A stretch of 64,000 bases of DNA from Sandaracinaceae bacterium (GCA_016706685.1 JADJJE010000008.1:290747-354746), one strand, 5' to 3'; counted from the stretch's first letter, positions 45,846 through 58,208 are shown. Translations and numbers: made by a program. Notes: a model not told the origin generated them from the letters alone.

Positions 45846-46505
45846 CTAACGCGCGAGGGTCACCCAGACGTCGGCCGCGCTTTCGGCGAGCGCGTCGTCG
45901 TCATCATGGCTGCTCGGGAAGCGCACGACGGGAGTCGGCAGCAGCTCGCTCAGGATGGCCAGGTTGTCTTGCTGGCTCTCGTCAAACACGCCGTGCTCCG
46001 TGAGGACAATGGCTGCCACATGGACCGCGCGCTGGGTGAGCGCCTCGTACGCAGCGCGCGTGTGGCTGAGCACGCCGAGTCCATTGCGGGCGACCAGCAC
46101 GGCGGGCAGCCCGAGCGCCGCGATCAGGTCTGCGATGCTGCGCTCTGCGTCGAGCGGGACCAGAACGCCACCCGCTCCCTCGACGAGCCAGAGCTCGGCG
46201 GAGACGTTCGAAATGACCTCGCGCAGCGTCGCGTTGGAGGGCACGGGCGGCAGGCCACGCCGGGTGGCGGTGAACGGCGAGACGGCCGGTGCGACGCGGT
46301 AGAGACCGGGCAGGCTGGCCAGCTCGGGGCGCCCACTTGCCCGCGCGAGCGCTTCGGCGTCCGTGGCGTGTTCCACCACCCCGGTCTCGAGTGGCTTGAG
46401 GGCGGCCACCTCGATCCCACGACGGTGCGCATGGCGCGCGAGGCCGCGCGTCACGAAGGTCTTGCCCTCCCCCGTCCCAGTGCCGGTCACGAAGAAGCCC
46501 CTCAC
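45846..46505 (-). CDS. bioD: Dethiobiotin synthetase
   Basis: This 219-residue enzyme makes dethiobiotin from DAPA, CO2 and ATP. Its N-terminal P-loop reads FFVTGTGTGEGKTFVTRGLA (family GTDTxVGKT). ALKPLETGV follows and ELWLVEGAGGVLVPL carries the conserved Glu-Gly-Ala-Gly-Gly. It overlaps the end of bioF by 4 nt (ATGA), forming a bioF-bioD pair. bioA and bioB are not in the window. Confidence 0.95.
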   Translation of the reverse strand: MRGFFVTGTGTGEGKTFVTRGLARHAHRRGIEVAALKPLETGVVEHATDAEALARASGRPELASLPGLYRVAPAVSPFTATRRGLPPVPSNATLREVISNVSAELWLVEGAGGVLVPLDAERSIADLIAALGLPAVLVARNGLGVLSHTRAAYEALTQRAVHVAAIVLTEHGVFDESQQDNLAILSELLPTPVVRFPSSHDDDDALAESAADVWVTLAR

Positions 46506-47659
46506 GTCAGGATCTCGGTGAGCGCCCCCAACAGCGCGTCGAGCTGCGCGTCGCTGTGAGCGGCGGTGGGGACCATGCGCAGGCGGGCGGTGCCCTCGGG
46601 AACCGTGGGTGGGCGGATCGCTGGCACGAAGATGCCGCGCTCGAGGAGCTTGGCCGCCACGTCGAGCGCGCGAGCCTCGGGTCCGAGGACGAGCGGGACG
46701 ATCGGCGTCGGGTCGCTCGGCACGTCGAAGCCCAGCGTCTGCAGGTGCGCCCGCAGCCGCTCGCTGTGACGCACCACGCGAGCACGCTCGGCGTCGGCGG
46801 CGTGCACCAGCGGGACGGCCGCTACGACTTGGGCAGCGAGGCTGGGCTGCGGACCCGTGGAGAACACGAAGCTGCGCGCGCGGTTGTAGAGCCAGGCCAC
46901 GGTGTCCGCGTCGCTGGCCGCGAAGGCACCGGCCAACCCAAAGGCCTTCCCCAGCGTGCCGATCAGGACGTCGGGCTGCACCCGCGCGGCGGCGCAGGCG
47001 CCCCGCCCCGCGGGACCGAGGACGCCCACCGAGTGGGCCTCGTCCACGTAGAGCGACGCCTCGAACTCGTTGGCCAGGGTCCGCAGGGCAGCCAGCGGTG
47101 CAACGTCTCCGTCCATGCTGAAGAGCGCGTCGGTGACGATGAACGCCCGGTGGGCCTTCGAACGCTGTGCGACCAGCAGGTCGCGCAGGTGACCGAGGTC
47201 GGTGTGCCGGTACCGCTCTACCCGGGCGCGGCTCAGCCGACAGCCGTCGATCAGGCTGGCGTGGTTGAGCGCGTCGGAGAAGAGGACGTCACCCGGCTCG
47301 GCCAGCGCCTGCAGGCTGCCCACGTTGGCGGCGTAGCCCGACGAGAAGAGGCGCGCCGCAGGCTGGCCGACGTACGCGGCGAGCGCGGTCTCCGCCTCTT
47401 GGTGGGCGCTCATGTTGCCCGAGATCAGGCGGCTGGCCCCCGAGCCGGAGCCCGCTGTGGTGAGGGCGGTGATCCCGGCCGCGGCGAGCAACGGGTGATC
47501 GGCGAAGCCGAGGTAGTTGTTGCTGGAGAAGCAGAGCAGCTCGCGGCCGTCGACGATCAGGGAGGCACCCTGGGTGCCCGAGACCAAGCGCGGCTGGCGC
47601 AAGAGGCCGCGAGCCTCCAGCTGGGCCAGGCGCTCGCGGGAGTCGAGAGGGAGACGCAC
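46502..47659 (-). CDS. bioF: 8-amino-7-oxononanoate synthase
   Basis: This PLP enzyme condenses pimeloyl-thioester with alanine. Family signatures are LCFSSNNYLGFADHPLL, GSGASRLISGNMSAHQEAE, LYVDEAHSVGVLGPAGRG and PLP-lysine GTLGKAFGLAGAF. The start is taken as GTG 47659 (VRLPLDSRERLAQLEARG), giving ~385 residues; the TTG at 47695 would add 12 residues without homology. It is the first gene of bioFD. Confidence 0.95.
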   Translation of the reverse strand: MRLPLDSRERLAQLEARGLLRQPRLVSGTQGASLIVDGRELLCFSSNNYLGFADHPLLAAAGITALTTAGSGSGASRLISGNMSAHQEAETALAAYVGQPAARLFSSGYAANVGSLQALAEPGDVLFSDALNHASLIDGCRLSRARVERYRHTDLGHLRDLLVAQRSKAHRAFIVTDALFSMDGDVAPLAALRTLANEFEASLYVDEAHSVGVLGPAGRGACAAARVQPDVLIGTLGKAFGLAGAFAASDADTVAWLYNRARSFVFSTGPQPSLAAQVVAAVPLVHAADAERARVVRHSERLRAHLQTLGFDVPSDPTPIVPLVLGPEARALDVAAKLLERGIFVPAIRPPTVPEGTARLRMVPTAAHSDAQLDALLGALTEILT

Positions 47660-47711
47660 GAGGGACGTTGTGGGAGAGGGGGAGAGGCAGGTCAAGGAGG
47701 GAGGCGAGGCG

Positions 47712-47932
47712 AGTCCGGGTCGGAGACCGAGACCGAGACCGAGTCCGAGTCGGAGACCGAGTCCGAGACCGAGGCCGAGTCCGAGACCGAGTCCGAGGCC
47801 CGAGACCGAGACCGAGACCGAGACCGAGGCGGAGACCGAGACCGAGACCGAGTCCGAGACGGAGACCGGGTCGGAGACGGAGACCGGGTCGGAGACCGAG
47901 TCCGAGAGCGAGGCCGAATCGGAGGCTGACGG
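47712..47932. repeat. GAG(A/T)CC hexanucleotide repeat tract
   Basis: About 220 bp is made almost wholly of GAGACC/GAGTCC/GAGGCC hexamers, with interruptions, between the bioF start region and the parS sites. Any frame reads as Glu-Thr/Glu-Ser or Asp-Arg repeats; I treat these as non-coding because all three plus frames are equally open. Confidence 0.85.
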
Positions 47933-48022
47933 CCCCGGCCCGGACCTACGCTCAGGTGGTCTGGTTCGGAGGGCGGACTCGTGCGCCGGCGCAGGACGGG
48001 GCCTCGACCGAAAGTGACGGAC

Positions 48023-48036
48023 GTTTCACGTGAAAC
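48023..48036. promoter_or_regulatory. parS-like centromere site 1
   Basis: GTTTCACGTGAAAC is a perfect 14-bp palindrome matching the core of the chromosomal parS consensus TGTTTCACGTGAAACA, bound by ParB. Confidence 0.8.
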
Positions 48037-48060
48037 ATCTCGGGTCGGGGGCGACTGGAG

Positions 48061-48074
48061 GTTTCACGTGAAAC
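48061..48074. promoter_or_regulatory. parS-like centromere site 2
   Basis: This identical GTTTCACGTGAAAC lies 38 bp centre-to-centre from site 1 and 1 bp from the stop codon of the dnaJ-family gene. No other copy is seen in the window. Confidence 0.8.
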
Positions 48075-48075
48075 G

Positions 48076-48996
48076 TCAGCTCAGGGAGAGGTTGGCGCGG
48101 ACGTCGCCGGTGAACGCGGCGTCGATGGTCTCGAGGGCAGCCTCGACGGCTTCGCTGCGGGCGTCCGGGAGGCGGACCTCGAGGTGGACGATGAGGTCCC
48201 CAGGTTCTCCCTTGGCCTCGGGGGCGCCCTTCCCGCGCAGGCGCAGCTTGTGTCCGGTCTGGCTGCCCGCGGGCACGGCGACGCGGACGTCGCCCTCCAG
48301 TGTGGGCACCGCGACCTTGGCGCCACGGTAGGCCTCGAGCGGGGTGACGGGCAGCTTCACGTGCAGCTGCTTGCCCTCACGCCAATACGCCGGGTGCGTC
48401 CCCACCTTCACCTCGAGGAGCAGGTCGCCAGCCCCGCCTCCTCCGGGCTGGCCTTGGCCGCGCACGCGGATCTTGGCGCCGTCCGTGACACCCGCTGGGA
48501 CCTTCACCTTCACGCCCCGGACGCTGCCGCTCGCGTCGGTCATGGAGAGCTCCCGATCGCAGCCGCGCAGCGCCTCCACGAAGCTGACGCTCACGCTGCC
48601 CGTCACGTCGCGGCCACGCTGGGCACGGCCTCCGAACATGTCGGCGAAGTCCTCCATGCGGACCCCACGTGGGCCGCGCCCCGCGCCAGGCCGGCCACCG
48701 AAGATGTCGGCAAAGTCGAAGCCCGCGAACGCCTCTGCACCGTGGGCGGCATGACGGCGCGGGTCGAACCCGTCCCGCAGGCCATCCTCACCGAACTGGT
48801 CGTAGAGCTTCCGCTTCTCCTCGTCCCCCAGCACGTCGTACGCCTGGGACACCAGCTTGAAGCGCTCCTCGGCCTTCGCGTCCCCGGGGTTGTGGTCCGG
48901 GTGGAACTGCTTCGCGAGCTTGCGAAACGCGCGCTTGATGTCGGGAGCTGCGGCGTCTCGGGGCACGCCGAGCACTTCGTAGTAGTTCTTTGCCAT
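48076..48996 (-). CDS. DnaJ-family co-chaperone (CbpA-like, no zinc finger)
   Basis: A 306-residue protein. The N-terminal J domain has HPD at residues 32-34 (KQFHPDHNPGDAKAEERF), then a Gly/Phe-rich linker (FAGFDFADIFGGRPGAGRG) and two C-terminal beta domains (VKVKVPAGVTDGAKIRVRG; LPVTPLEAYRGAKVAVPTL). The Cys4 zinc region of DnaJ is missing, as in CbpA. It stimulates Hsp70 ATPase. Confidence 0.93.
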   Translation of the reverse strand: MAKNYYEVLGVPRDAAAPDIKRAFRKLAKQFHPDHNPGDAKAEERFKLVSQAYDVLGDEEKRKLYDQFGEDGLRDGFDPRRHAAHGAEAFAGFDFADIFGGRPGAGRGPRGVRMEDFADMFGGRAQRGRDVTGSVSVSFVEALRGCDRELSMTDASGSVRGVKVKVPAGVTDGAKIRVRGQGQPGGGGAGDLLLEVKVGTHPAYWREGKQLHVKLPVTPLEAYRGAKVAVPTLEGDVRVAVPAGSQTGHKLRLRGKGAPEAKGEPGDLIVHLEVRLPDARSEAVEAALETIDAAFTGDVRANLSLS

Positions 48997-49143
48997 GAGA
49001 CGGCCACACCCTAAGTCGCCGCAGCCTCAAGACAACCACCACGTGCCCGCGCCCTCGCTTGAAGCGGGAATGGCCCCGTGGTAGGTCACGTTCCTCTGCC
49101 CACACAGCGTGTGCCCGCGACGCGCCACGCCCTCCTCTACCCC

Positions 49144-49929
49144 GTGACAGCCTCTCTCGACGCACCGCCCCATCACGTCGCCATCATCATGGATGGGAAC
49201 GGGCGCTGGGCATCGAGCCGGGGGCGTATGCGAACCGCAGGGCACCACGAGGGCAGCCACACGGTGCGGGACATCGTCCGTGAGTGCCGCAGCGCCGGGG
49301 TGCAGGCCCTCACGCTCTACGCCTTCAGCGAGCAGAACTGGGAGCGTCCCGAGCACGAGGTGGCCGCCCTCATGGAGCTGCTCATCGAGTACCTGGTGTC
49401 GGAGCGCTCCGAGCTCATGGACAACCAGATCCGCCTGCGCGCCATCGGCCGGATCCACAAGCTGCCCCAGCGTGTGCTGGACGTGCTGCACGCGCTCGAG
49501 CGGGACAGCGCCCACCTCACCGGCATGACCCTCACGCTGGCCCTCTCTTACGGGGGCCAAGAAGAGCTGGCCGATGCGGCCGCCGAGATCGCGCGGGACG
49601 TGGCCGCCGGGCGCCTCGCCCCCGAGGCCGTGGACCAAGCGCTGCTGGAATCCCGGCTCCCCTCGGCCGCGGTCGGCCCTGTGGACCTCCTGATCCGCAC
49701 CGGCGGCGACCAGCGCATCAGCAACTTTCTGCTGTGGGGGGCCGCCTACGCCGAGCTCTTCTTCAGCCCCAAGCTGTGGCCCGAGTTCGGGCTCGCTGAC
49801 CTCCTCGAGGCATTCGAGTCGTTCCACACGCGAGAGCGCCGCTTCGGCCGTGTGCTCACCGCCGAGCCCGTGCCCGCCCCCGCAGGTTCCCAGCAAGAGA
49901 GCGGGCTGCCCGCCACCGAGGCCCGATGA
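49144..49929 (+). CDS. uppS: Undecaprenyl diphosphate synthase (isoprenyl transferase)
   Basis: This cis-prenyltransferase makes the C55 carrier lipid for cell-wall synthesis. The GTG at 49144 gives 261 residues starting VTASLDAPPHHVAIIMDGNG (catalytic Asp, then RWA). LTLYAFSEQNWERPEHEV and RTGGDQRISNFLLWGAAYAEL follow; family members usually have RTSGE, and here it reads RTGGD. It overlaps cdsA by 4 nt (ATGA), the standard uppS-cdsA operon. Confidence 0.95.
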   Translation: MTASLDAPPHHVAIIMDGNGRWASSRGRMRTAGHHEGSHTVRDIVRECRSAGVQALTLYAFSEQNWERPEHEVAALMELLIEYLVSERSELMDNQIRLRAIGRIHKLPQRVLDVLHALERDSAHLTGMTLTLALSYGGQEELADAAAEIARDVAAGRLAPEAVDQALLESRLPSAAVGPVDLLIRTGGDQRISNFLLWGAAYAELFFSPKLWPEFGLADLLEAFESFHTRERRFGRVLTAEPVPAPAGSQQESGLPATEAR

Positions 49930-50828
49930 GCGAACGCCACGACGTGCCCGAGGGCCAGCCCGCCGAGAACCCGCCCACGCCCGCGGCCCCCGCGGCCGCC
50001 GGGACCGAGACCAAGGGCAAGCTCGGCCCCACGGCGCTCCGCTTCGCCAGCGCCGTCCCGCTCATCCCGCTGATCCTGTGGCTCCTCTTTTACGGTCCGC
50101 GCTGGGGCTTCCACACCTTCTGCTTCGTGGGCGTGGCCATCGTCGCGCGCGAGCTGATGGCCATCGCCATGCCCGGGCAGCGCTTGCTGATCGCCATCGG
50201 CACCCTGGCGAGCATGGGCTTCGCGGCCGTGGCGGTGTTCGCGCCGGAGCACCTCTTCGCGGGTGTGCTGGGCCTCGGCTTCGTGGCCATGATCACCAGC
50301 TTGCTGCGGCCCGATCCCGTGGAGACCTCGGGGGCGCGCGCGGGCTGGCTGTTCGGCGGGCCCGTCTACATCGGCGGTCTGCTCATCACCGTGGACTTGC
50401 TGCACGGGCTGCCCTTTGGAGCCCGCTGGGTGGTGCTCGCCATGATGCTCGCCTTCCTGTCGGACACGGCCGCGTACTTCGCGGGGCGCGCCTTCGGGAA
50501 GCACAAGCTCTACGAGAAGCTCTCGCCCAAGAAGACCATCGAGGGCTCGCTCGGCGGCCTCGCGGGTGCGGTGGGTGGTGCGTTCTTCGCCATCTACGTG
50601 ATGAAGCTTCCCATCCCGGTGCCGCACGCCATCGCGTTGGGTGTCATCGCGGGTGCGCTCGGCCAGGCGGGAGATCTGCTCGAGTCCATGCTCAAGCGCA
50701 GCGCGGGCGTAAAGGACTCGGGCAACATCCTGCCGGGCCACGGCGGGCTGCTGGACCGCGTGGACGCGCTCATGTTCACCGCGTCCACCACGTGGCTCTA
50801 CGCGGTCTACCTGCTCGACGCGCGCTGA
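49926..50828 (+). CDS. cdsA: Phosphatidate cytidylyltransferase
   Basis: This integral membrane enzyme makes CDP-diacylglycerol, precursor of phospholipids. The 300-residue protein has a Pro/Ala-rich N-terminus, about eight helices and the C-terminal signature SPKKTIEGSLGG with GDLLESMLKRSAGVKDSG and LPGHGGLLDRVD. The ATG overlaps the uppS stop, so translation is coupled. Confidence 0.95.
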   Translation: MSERHDVPEGQPAENPPTPAAPAAAGTETKGKLGPTALRFASAVPLIPLILWLLFYGPRWGFHTFCFVGVAIVARELMAIAMPGQRLLIAIGTLASMGFAAVAVFAPEHLFAGVLGLGFVAMITSLLRPDPVETSGARAGWLFGGPVYIGGLLITVDLLHGLPFGARWVVLAMMLAFLSDTAAYFAGRAFGKHKLYEKLSPKKTIEGSLGGLAGAVGGAFFAIYVMKLPIPVPHAIALGVIAGALGQAGDLLESMLKRSAGVKDSGNILPGHGGLLDRVDALMFTASTTWLYAVYLLDAR

Positions 50829-51089
50829 GGTTGCCGCCGCGGCCGAGCGGCAGGATGGGTCGAGGGGATCGCGTGCCGGGGGGCACGTACCATTCGTCAT
50901 GTCCACATGCGTGGTCACGCACATCCGTGCGATGACGACCGATGACGTGCCACGTCTCCCTGCCTATCGCGGCCGTCACGAAAATGTCTCACCCCCGAGG
51001 TATGCAGAGGGCCAACCTGATCCCATGTTCAGAGCGGCTCACCCAAAACGACCCGCACCGTACGATTCTCCATGGGACCAGGCTTGATT

Positions 51090-51106
51090 CTGTTCACCCG
51101 TTCAGT
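51090..51106. promoter_or_regulatory. Candidate LexA (SOS) box upstream of imuA
   Basis: CTGTTCACCCGTTCAGT matches 15 of 17 positions of the Myxococcus-type LexA motif CTRHAMRYBYGTTCAGS as I recall it. It ends 19 bp before the imuA ATG. The rest of the 297-bp gap after cdsA shows no gene. Confidence 0.5.
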
Positions 51107-51125
51107 ACACTGGAGATGACACACC

Positions 51126-52028
51126 ATGGCCCTCGCACTTCCCCTGCCCAGCACACGCGCATCTCGGGGCAAGCAAACGCAGCTAGCCCTGCCGGGGGTT
51201 CCTGTTGCGGTCACGGTCACGGAAGCCACGGAGGCAGCCAAGGCGAGTCGGCCGCTCCGCTGGCAGGGCGAAGCGCTCGCGGGTCGCATCATCGAGCTCT
51301 CGGGGTCCACGGGTCGCACCAGCACGGCCGTGTCCATGCTGCTCGCGGCGCAGCGCGCGGGTGAGGCCGTCGTCTGGATCGAGCCCACGGATGGCTCGCT
51401 CTATCCGCCGGACCTCGTCGCCGCGGGGGTGGACCTCGACGCGCTGGTGATCGTGCGGGTGCCCACCAAGGAGGGGCCCGAGGGCCTGTGCCGCGTGGCC
51501 GAGTGGCTGGTCCGCTCGGGGGGCTTCGGCTTGCTGGTCATGGACCTGATGGGTCGCGCGCCAGCGGCACAGAGCCCGTGGCAGACGCGTCTCTCTGGGC
51601 TGCTGCGTCGGCATGACGCGCAGCTCTGCGTGCTGAGCGACTCGGAGGCGGCCGCGCCCTCGCTGGGCGCCATGGTGGCGCTGCGCCTCGAGCCCCAGCG
51701 GCAGCGGGACGAAGACGGCTCCTTCCTGCTCTCGCACCGCATCCTCAAGAACAAGCTGGGCGTGGCGCACGGCCCCGCTCCGGAGCGGCGGCGCGCGCCA
51801 GCGGGGCTCGAGGCGCTGCCCGTGGAAGACACGGCCAACGCCGCGCAGCTCTCGCTGTTCGACGGGCTGTTCGTGCGTGACGCGGCGGAAGAGACCACGC
51901 CTCAGCTGCCCTTCTTTGCACCGGTCACCGCGCTGCCCGTGGCGCCGCCGGTGGTGCTGCGCACCAAGCTCGCGGCCAAGCGCGTCACCCTTCGCCCTGC
52001 GAGCCCCGAGAGCGAGGGCCAGCCGTGA
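51126..52028 (+). CDS. imuA: ImuA-like mutasome protein (RecA-like)
   Basis: A 300-residue RecA/SulA-like protein has a Walker-A-like SGSTGRTSTAVSMLLAA (residues 59-75) and Walker B GFGLLVMDLMG (134-143). Residues 241-245 read QLSLF, matching beta-clamp-binding motifs. Position and coupling to imuB (GTGA overlap) and dnaE2 identify it. The encoded cassette carries out SOS-induced translesion synthesis. Confidence 0.85.
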   Translation: MALALPLPSTRASRGKQTQLALPGVPVAVTVTEATEAAKASRPLRWQGEALAGRIIELSGSTGRTSTAVSMLLAAQRAGEAVVWIEPTDGSLYPPDLVAAGVDLDALVIVRVPTKEGPEGLCRVAEWLVRSGGFGLLVMDLMGRAPAAQSPWQTRLSGLLRRHDAQLCVLSDSEAAAPSLGAMVALRLEPQRQRDEDGSFLLSHRILKNKLGVAHGPAPERRRAPAGLEALPVEDTANAAQLSLFDGLFVRDAAEETTPQLPFFAPVTALPVAPPVVLRTKLAAKRVTLRPASPESEGQP

Positions 52029-53839
52029 CGCTGCAGCGCTCACTGCGAGGCCTGCGTCCGTCGCCGCGTGGCACGGAGGGCGAGCGCGTCTCGCGGGTGG
52101 CGCTGGTGAAGCTCCCGGACCTGCCGCTGCAGATGCTGCTGCACGAGCGGCCGGAGTTTCGTGGGCGCCCCACGGCGGTCATCACGGGCGACGGTCCCGA
52201 GGCGCGCATCACGTACCTGAACCGCGCGGCGCTCGCGGCGGGCTTGCGCGTGGGGCTCACGCACGCGGCCGCGCGGGACCGCCTGCCCGGCTTGCACACC
52301 GGGGTGGTCCAGAAAGAGCGCGTCCAGGCGCTCGAGGCCGAGCTGGCTAGCGGCCTTCAGATGCTCACGCCCAAGGTGGAGCCCTGCACGCACTTCCCCG
52401 CCACGTTCTATCTGGACCCCAACGGCATGGAGAAGCTCTACGGCGGCGTGGAAGCGTGGGCGCGGGCCACGCACGCGTTCCTCAAGGGGCGCGGCTTGTT
52501 CGGGGCCACCTGGGTGGGCTTTCATCGCTATCGCCTGTTCGCGGCGGCGGGCACGCAGCTCAGCTGCCGTGTGCTCGAGAGCCCGGCCGAAGAGCAGCTG
52601 CTGGCCAACGGCGCCGACCTGCGCACGCTCGGGCTCTCGGCCGAGCTTTGCGATGACCTGGCCATGCTGGAGGTGCACGGCCTCGGAGACCTCTTGGCGC
52701 TGCCGGCGGCGGAGTTCGCGGGCCGCTTCGGGGCGGAGGCCGCGCGCGTGCGTTCGCTCTTCGCGGAGGACACGCAGCTGCCGCTCCAGCCGCTCGGCTT
52801 CGCCGAGCCCACCGAGGCGCGCTTCGACGTGACACCGCCCGACGCGGACACACACCGCCTGCTGTTCGGCATCAAGGCGGCGCTGCACCCGCTGCTGATG
52901 GGCCTGCGCGAGCGCGGCGAGCACATCCGCGCGCTGCACGTGCGCTTCGAGCTGGACGCGCCGCAGGGTCAGGGGCGCGTGCACGAAGAAACGGTGGAGC
53001 CCGCGGCGCCCACGGGTGACCTCATGACGCTGGTGGAGCTGGTGCGTCTGCGCCTGGGGCAGCTCACGCTGCCGAGCCCGGTCGAGGCCGTGACCCTGCG
53101 CGCGGACACGGAGCGCGCCCATGCCGAGCCGCTGGCGCTGCCGGGCATGCGCCCGAAGCGTGACCCACAGGCGGCGGCGCGCGCGCTCGCCCGGGTGCGG
53201 GCCGCCTATGGTCCGCGCTCGGTGGTGCGGGCGCGGGTGCGCGAGGCTCACTTGCCCGAGGCGCGCTTCGTCTGGGTGCCCACGCTCGAGCCGCCCGCGC
53301 AGGCCGCGTCGTACGTGGCGGGCGTGGGCTTCGGCGCGCTGCACGAGGGTTCACCGCCGTACCGCGCGGGGCACGCGCAGCGAGACTCGCTCTTCCGTGG
53401 CGACGACAGCGAACACGACGAGAGCGAACAAGCTGAACACCACGACGGCGACGTGGGTGAGTCCGCCGAGCACGACATCGAGGACCTCGAGGACTTCCAC
53501 GAGCTCGAGCCGGGCCATGGTGTGGTGGAGGCCAACGCGCTGGCGAGCGTGCTGGTGCGACGCGTGCTGCGGCGCCCCGTGCCGCTGCGCACCCGGCATC
53601 CGGCCGTGCCGCTGGTCAAGTCGTCCGGTGAGCGCGAGCGCCACGCGCACGGCCTGCCCGATGGCCCTCGGGGTGAGCACGTGGCGCGCATGTACGGGCC
53701 CTACCGCGTGAGCGGCGGCTGGTGGAAGCGCACGGTGGAGCGCGACTACTACTACGCCGAGACCGACGCGGGCGGCTTGCTCTGGGTGTACTGGGACCGG
53801 CCGCGCGGCGCGTGGTTCCTGCACGGCACCGTCGACTGA
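52025..53839 (+). CDS. imuB: ImuB, Y-family polymerase-like mutasome protein
   Basis: A 604-residue protein starts at GTG 52025. The N-terminal DinB-like part (RVALVKLPDLPLQMLLHERP; FYLDPNGMEKLYGGVEAWAR) lacks the full set of catalytic carboxylates of active Y-family polymerases, as is known for ImuB. A likely clamp motif QLPLQPLGF lies mid-protein. The C-terminus (YGPYRVSGGWWKRTVERDYYY to WYLHG-like) is family specific. It acts as a hub recruiting DnaE2 to the clamp. Confidence 0.9.
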   Translation: MTLQRSLRGLRPSPRGTEGERVSRVALVKLPDLPLQMLLHERPEFRGRPTAVITGDGPEARITYLNRAALAAGLRVGLTHAAARDRLPGLHTGVVQKERVQALEAELASGLQMLTPKVEPCTHFPATFYLDPNGMEKLYGGVEAWARATHAFLKGRGLFGATWVGFHRYRLFAAAGTQLSCRVLESPAEEQLLANGADLRTLGLSAELCDDLAMLEVHGLGDLLALPAAEFAGRFGAEAARVRSLFAEDTQLPLQPLGFAEPTEARFDVTPPDADTHRLLFGIKAALHPLLMGLRERGEHIRALHVRFELDAPQGQGRVHEETVEPAAPTGDLMTLVELVRLRLGQLTLPSPVEAVTLRADTERAHAEPLALPGMRPKRDPQAAARALARVRAAYGPRSVVRARVREAHLPEARFVWVPTLEPPAQAASYVAGVGFGALHEGSPPYRAGHAQRDSLFRGDDSEHDESEQAEHHDGDVGESAEHDIEDLEDFHELEPGHGVVEANALASVLVRRVLRRPVPLRTRHPAVPLVKSSGERERHAHGLPDGPRGEHVARMYGPYRVSGGWWKRTVERDYYYAETDAGGLLWVYWDRPRGAWFLHGTVD

Positions 53840-53846
53840 GGGCCGC

Positions 53847-57020
<3,174 letters not shown>

Positions 57021-57050
57021 GCGCCTGCGATCTGATATCGTCCATGGCCC

Positions 57051-58208
57051 ATGATTCCCATGATCCCCATGACGCGCCCCCTGCTGGATGACGCCGAGTG
57101 CGATGCGGTGACCCGCGTGCTGCGCAGCGGGATGCTGGTGCAGGGCGCCGAGGTGGCGCGCTTCGAGCAGCTGGTGGCCGAGCAGTGCCAGCGCGCTCAT
57201 GCGGTGGCGGTCTCGAACGGGACGGCGGCGCTGGCGCTGGCGCTCGAGGCGCTGGGCGTGGGCCCCGGAGACGAGGTGCTGGTGCCTGCGCTCACCTGGC
57301 CGAGCCCAGCCCACGCGGTGCGCGGCGTGGCGGCCACGGTGAAGCTGGTGGACGTGGACCCACACGAGTGGAACAGCACGCCGGAGGCCTTCGCGGCAGC
57401 GCGCAGCTCGCGCACGCGGGCGGCCATCGTGATCGACCAGTTCGGCAACCCGGCGCGCGCGCCCGAGCTGCATGCCGTGCTGGACGGGCTGATCGTCATC
57501 GAAGACGCGGCCTGCGCGCTCGGCAGCGTGTTCGCGGACGGCAAGCCGTGCGGGAGCCTCGGCGACGTGAGCTGCTTCAGCTTCCACCCGCGCAAGGTCA
57601 TCACCACCGGCGAGGGCGGCATGTGCCTCACCGATGATGCCGAGCTGGCCCGCCGGCTGCGCGTGCTGCGCAACCACGGCCAGGCGGCGCCCGGAGTGTT
57701 CGAGCGGCACGCCGGCAACTTCCGGCTCACCGAGCTGGGCGGCGCGCTGGGTGTGGCGCAGATGGCGCGCCTCGGTGAGATCAACCAGGGGCGCCGCGAG
57801 CACGCCAGCGTGATGCGAGCCGCGCTCAGCCAGGCCGCCCCCGGGCTGGAATTCCAAGAGAGCCCAGCCGGCGCGCTGCCCAACCTACAGACCTTTGGGG
57901 TGCTCTTGCCCGCGGGCAGCACCGCCCCCCAGCGCGACGCCTTCGTGGAAGCTTGCAAGCAACACGGGGCGCAGGCTGGGCCGCTGAGCTACGCCCTGGG
58001 CGATGTACCCAGCGTGACACCCGATGGTTCTCCCCTGCGACCCGATGGTGAGCCCTGGGTGGCCGCCGACGTGGTGGCGCGAGGCGTGTCGCTGCCGCTG
58101 TTCCCCACCATGACCGCCGCCGAGCGAAGCCAGGTCGTGAGCGCCGTGACCCATGCCTACCAAGAACTGATGGGCGCCAGCGCGCCCCTTCGAGAGCAAG
58201 TGTCATGA
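57051..58208 (+). CDS. DegT/DnrJ/EryC1/StrS-family aminotransferase
   Basis: A 385-residue PLP enzyme starts MIPMIPMTRPLLDDAECDAV. Motifs include SNGTAALALALEALGVGPGD, EDAACALGSVFADGKPCGSL and PLP lysine SFHPRKVITTGEGGM. These enzymes form amino sugars for cell-surface polysaccharides. It overlaps the ABC ATPase gene by 4 nt (ATGA); the pairing suggests a surface-glycan or export role, which is inference. Confidence 0.92.
   Translation: MIPMIPMTRPLLDDAECDAVTRVLRSGMLVQGAEVARFEQLVAEQCQRAHAVAVSNGTAALALALEALGVGPGDEVLVPALTWPSPAHAVRGVAATVKLVDVDPHEWNSTPEAFAAARSSRTRAAIVIDQFGNPARAPELHAVLDGLIVIEDAACALGSVFADGKPCGSLGDVSCFSFHPRKVITTGEGGMCLTDDAELARRLRVLRNHGQAAPGVFERHAGNFRLTELGGALGVAQMARLGEINQGRREHASVMRAALSQAAPGLEFQESPAGALPNLQTFGVLLPAGSTAPQRDAFVEACKQHGAQAGPLSYALGDVPSVTPDGSPLRPDGEPWVAADVVARGVSLPLFPTMTAAERSQVVSAVTHAYQELMGASAPLREQVS

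Noticed and set aside
46556..47929. Plus-strand frame with Glu-Thr/Asp-Arg repeats
   Set aside because: It is antisense to bioF, then reads through the hexanucleotide tract; two other frames are equally open there.
48001..48080. Replication origin
   Set aside because: parS-like sites are present, but I see no DnaA-box cluster, AT-rich unwinding region or dnaA gene.
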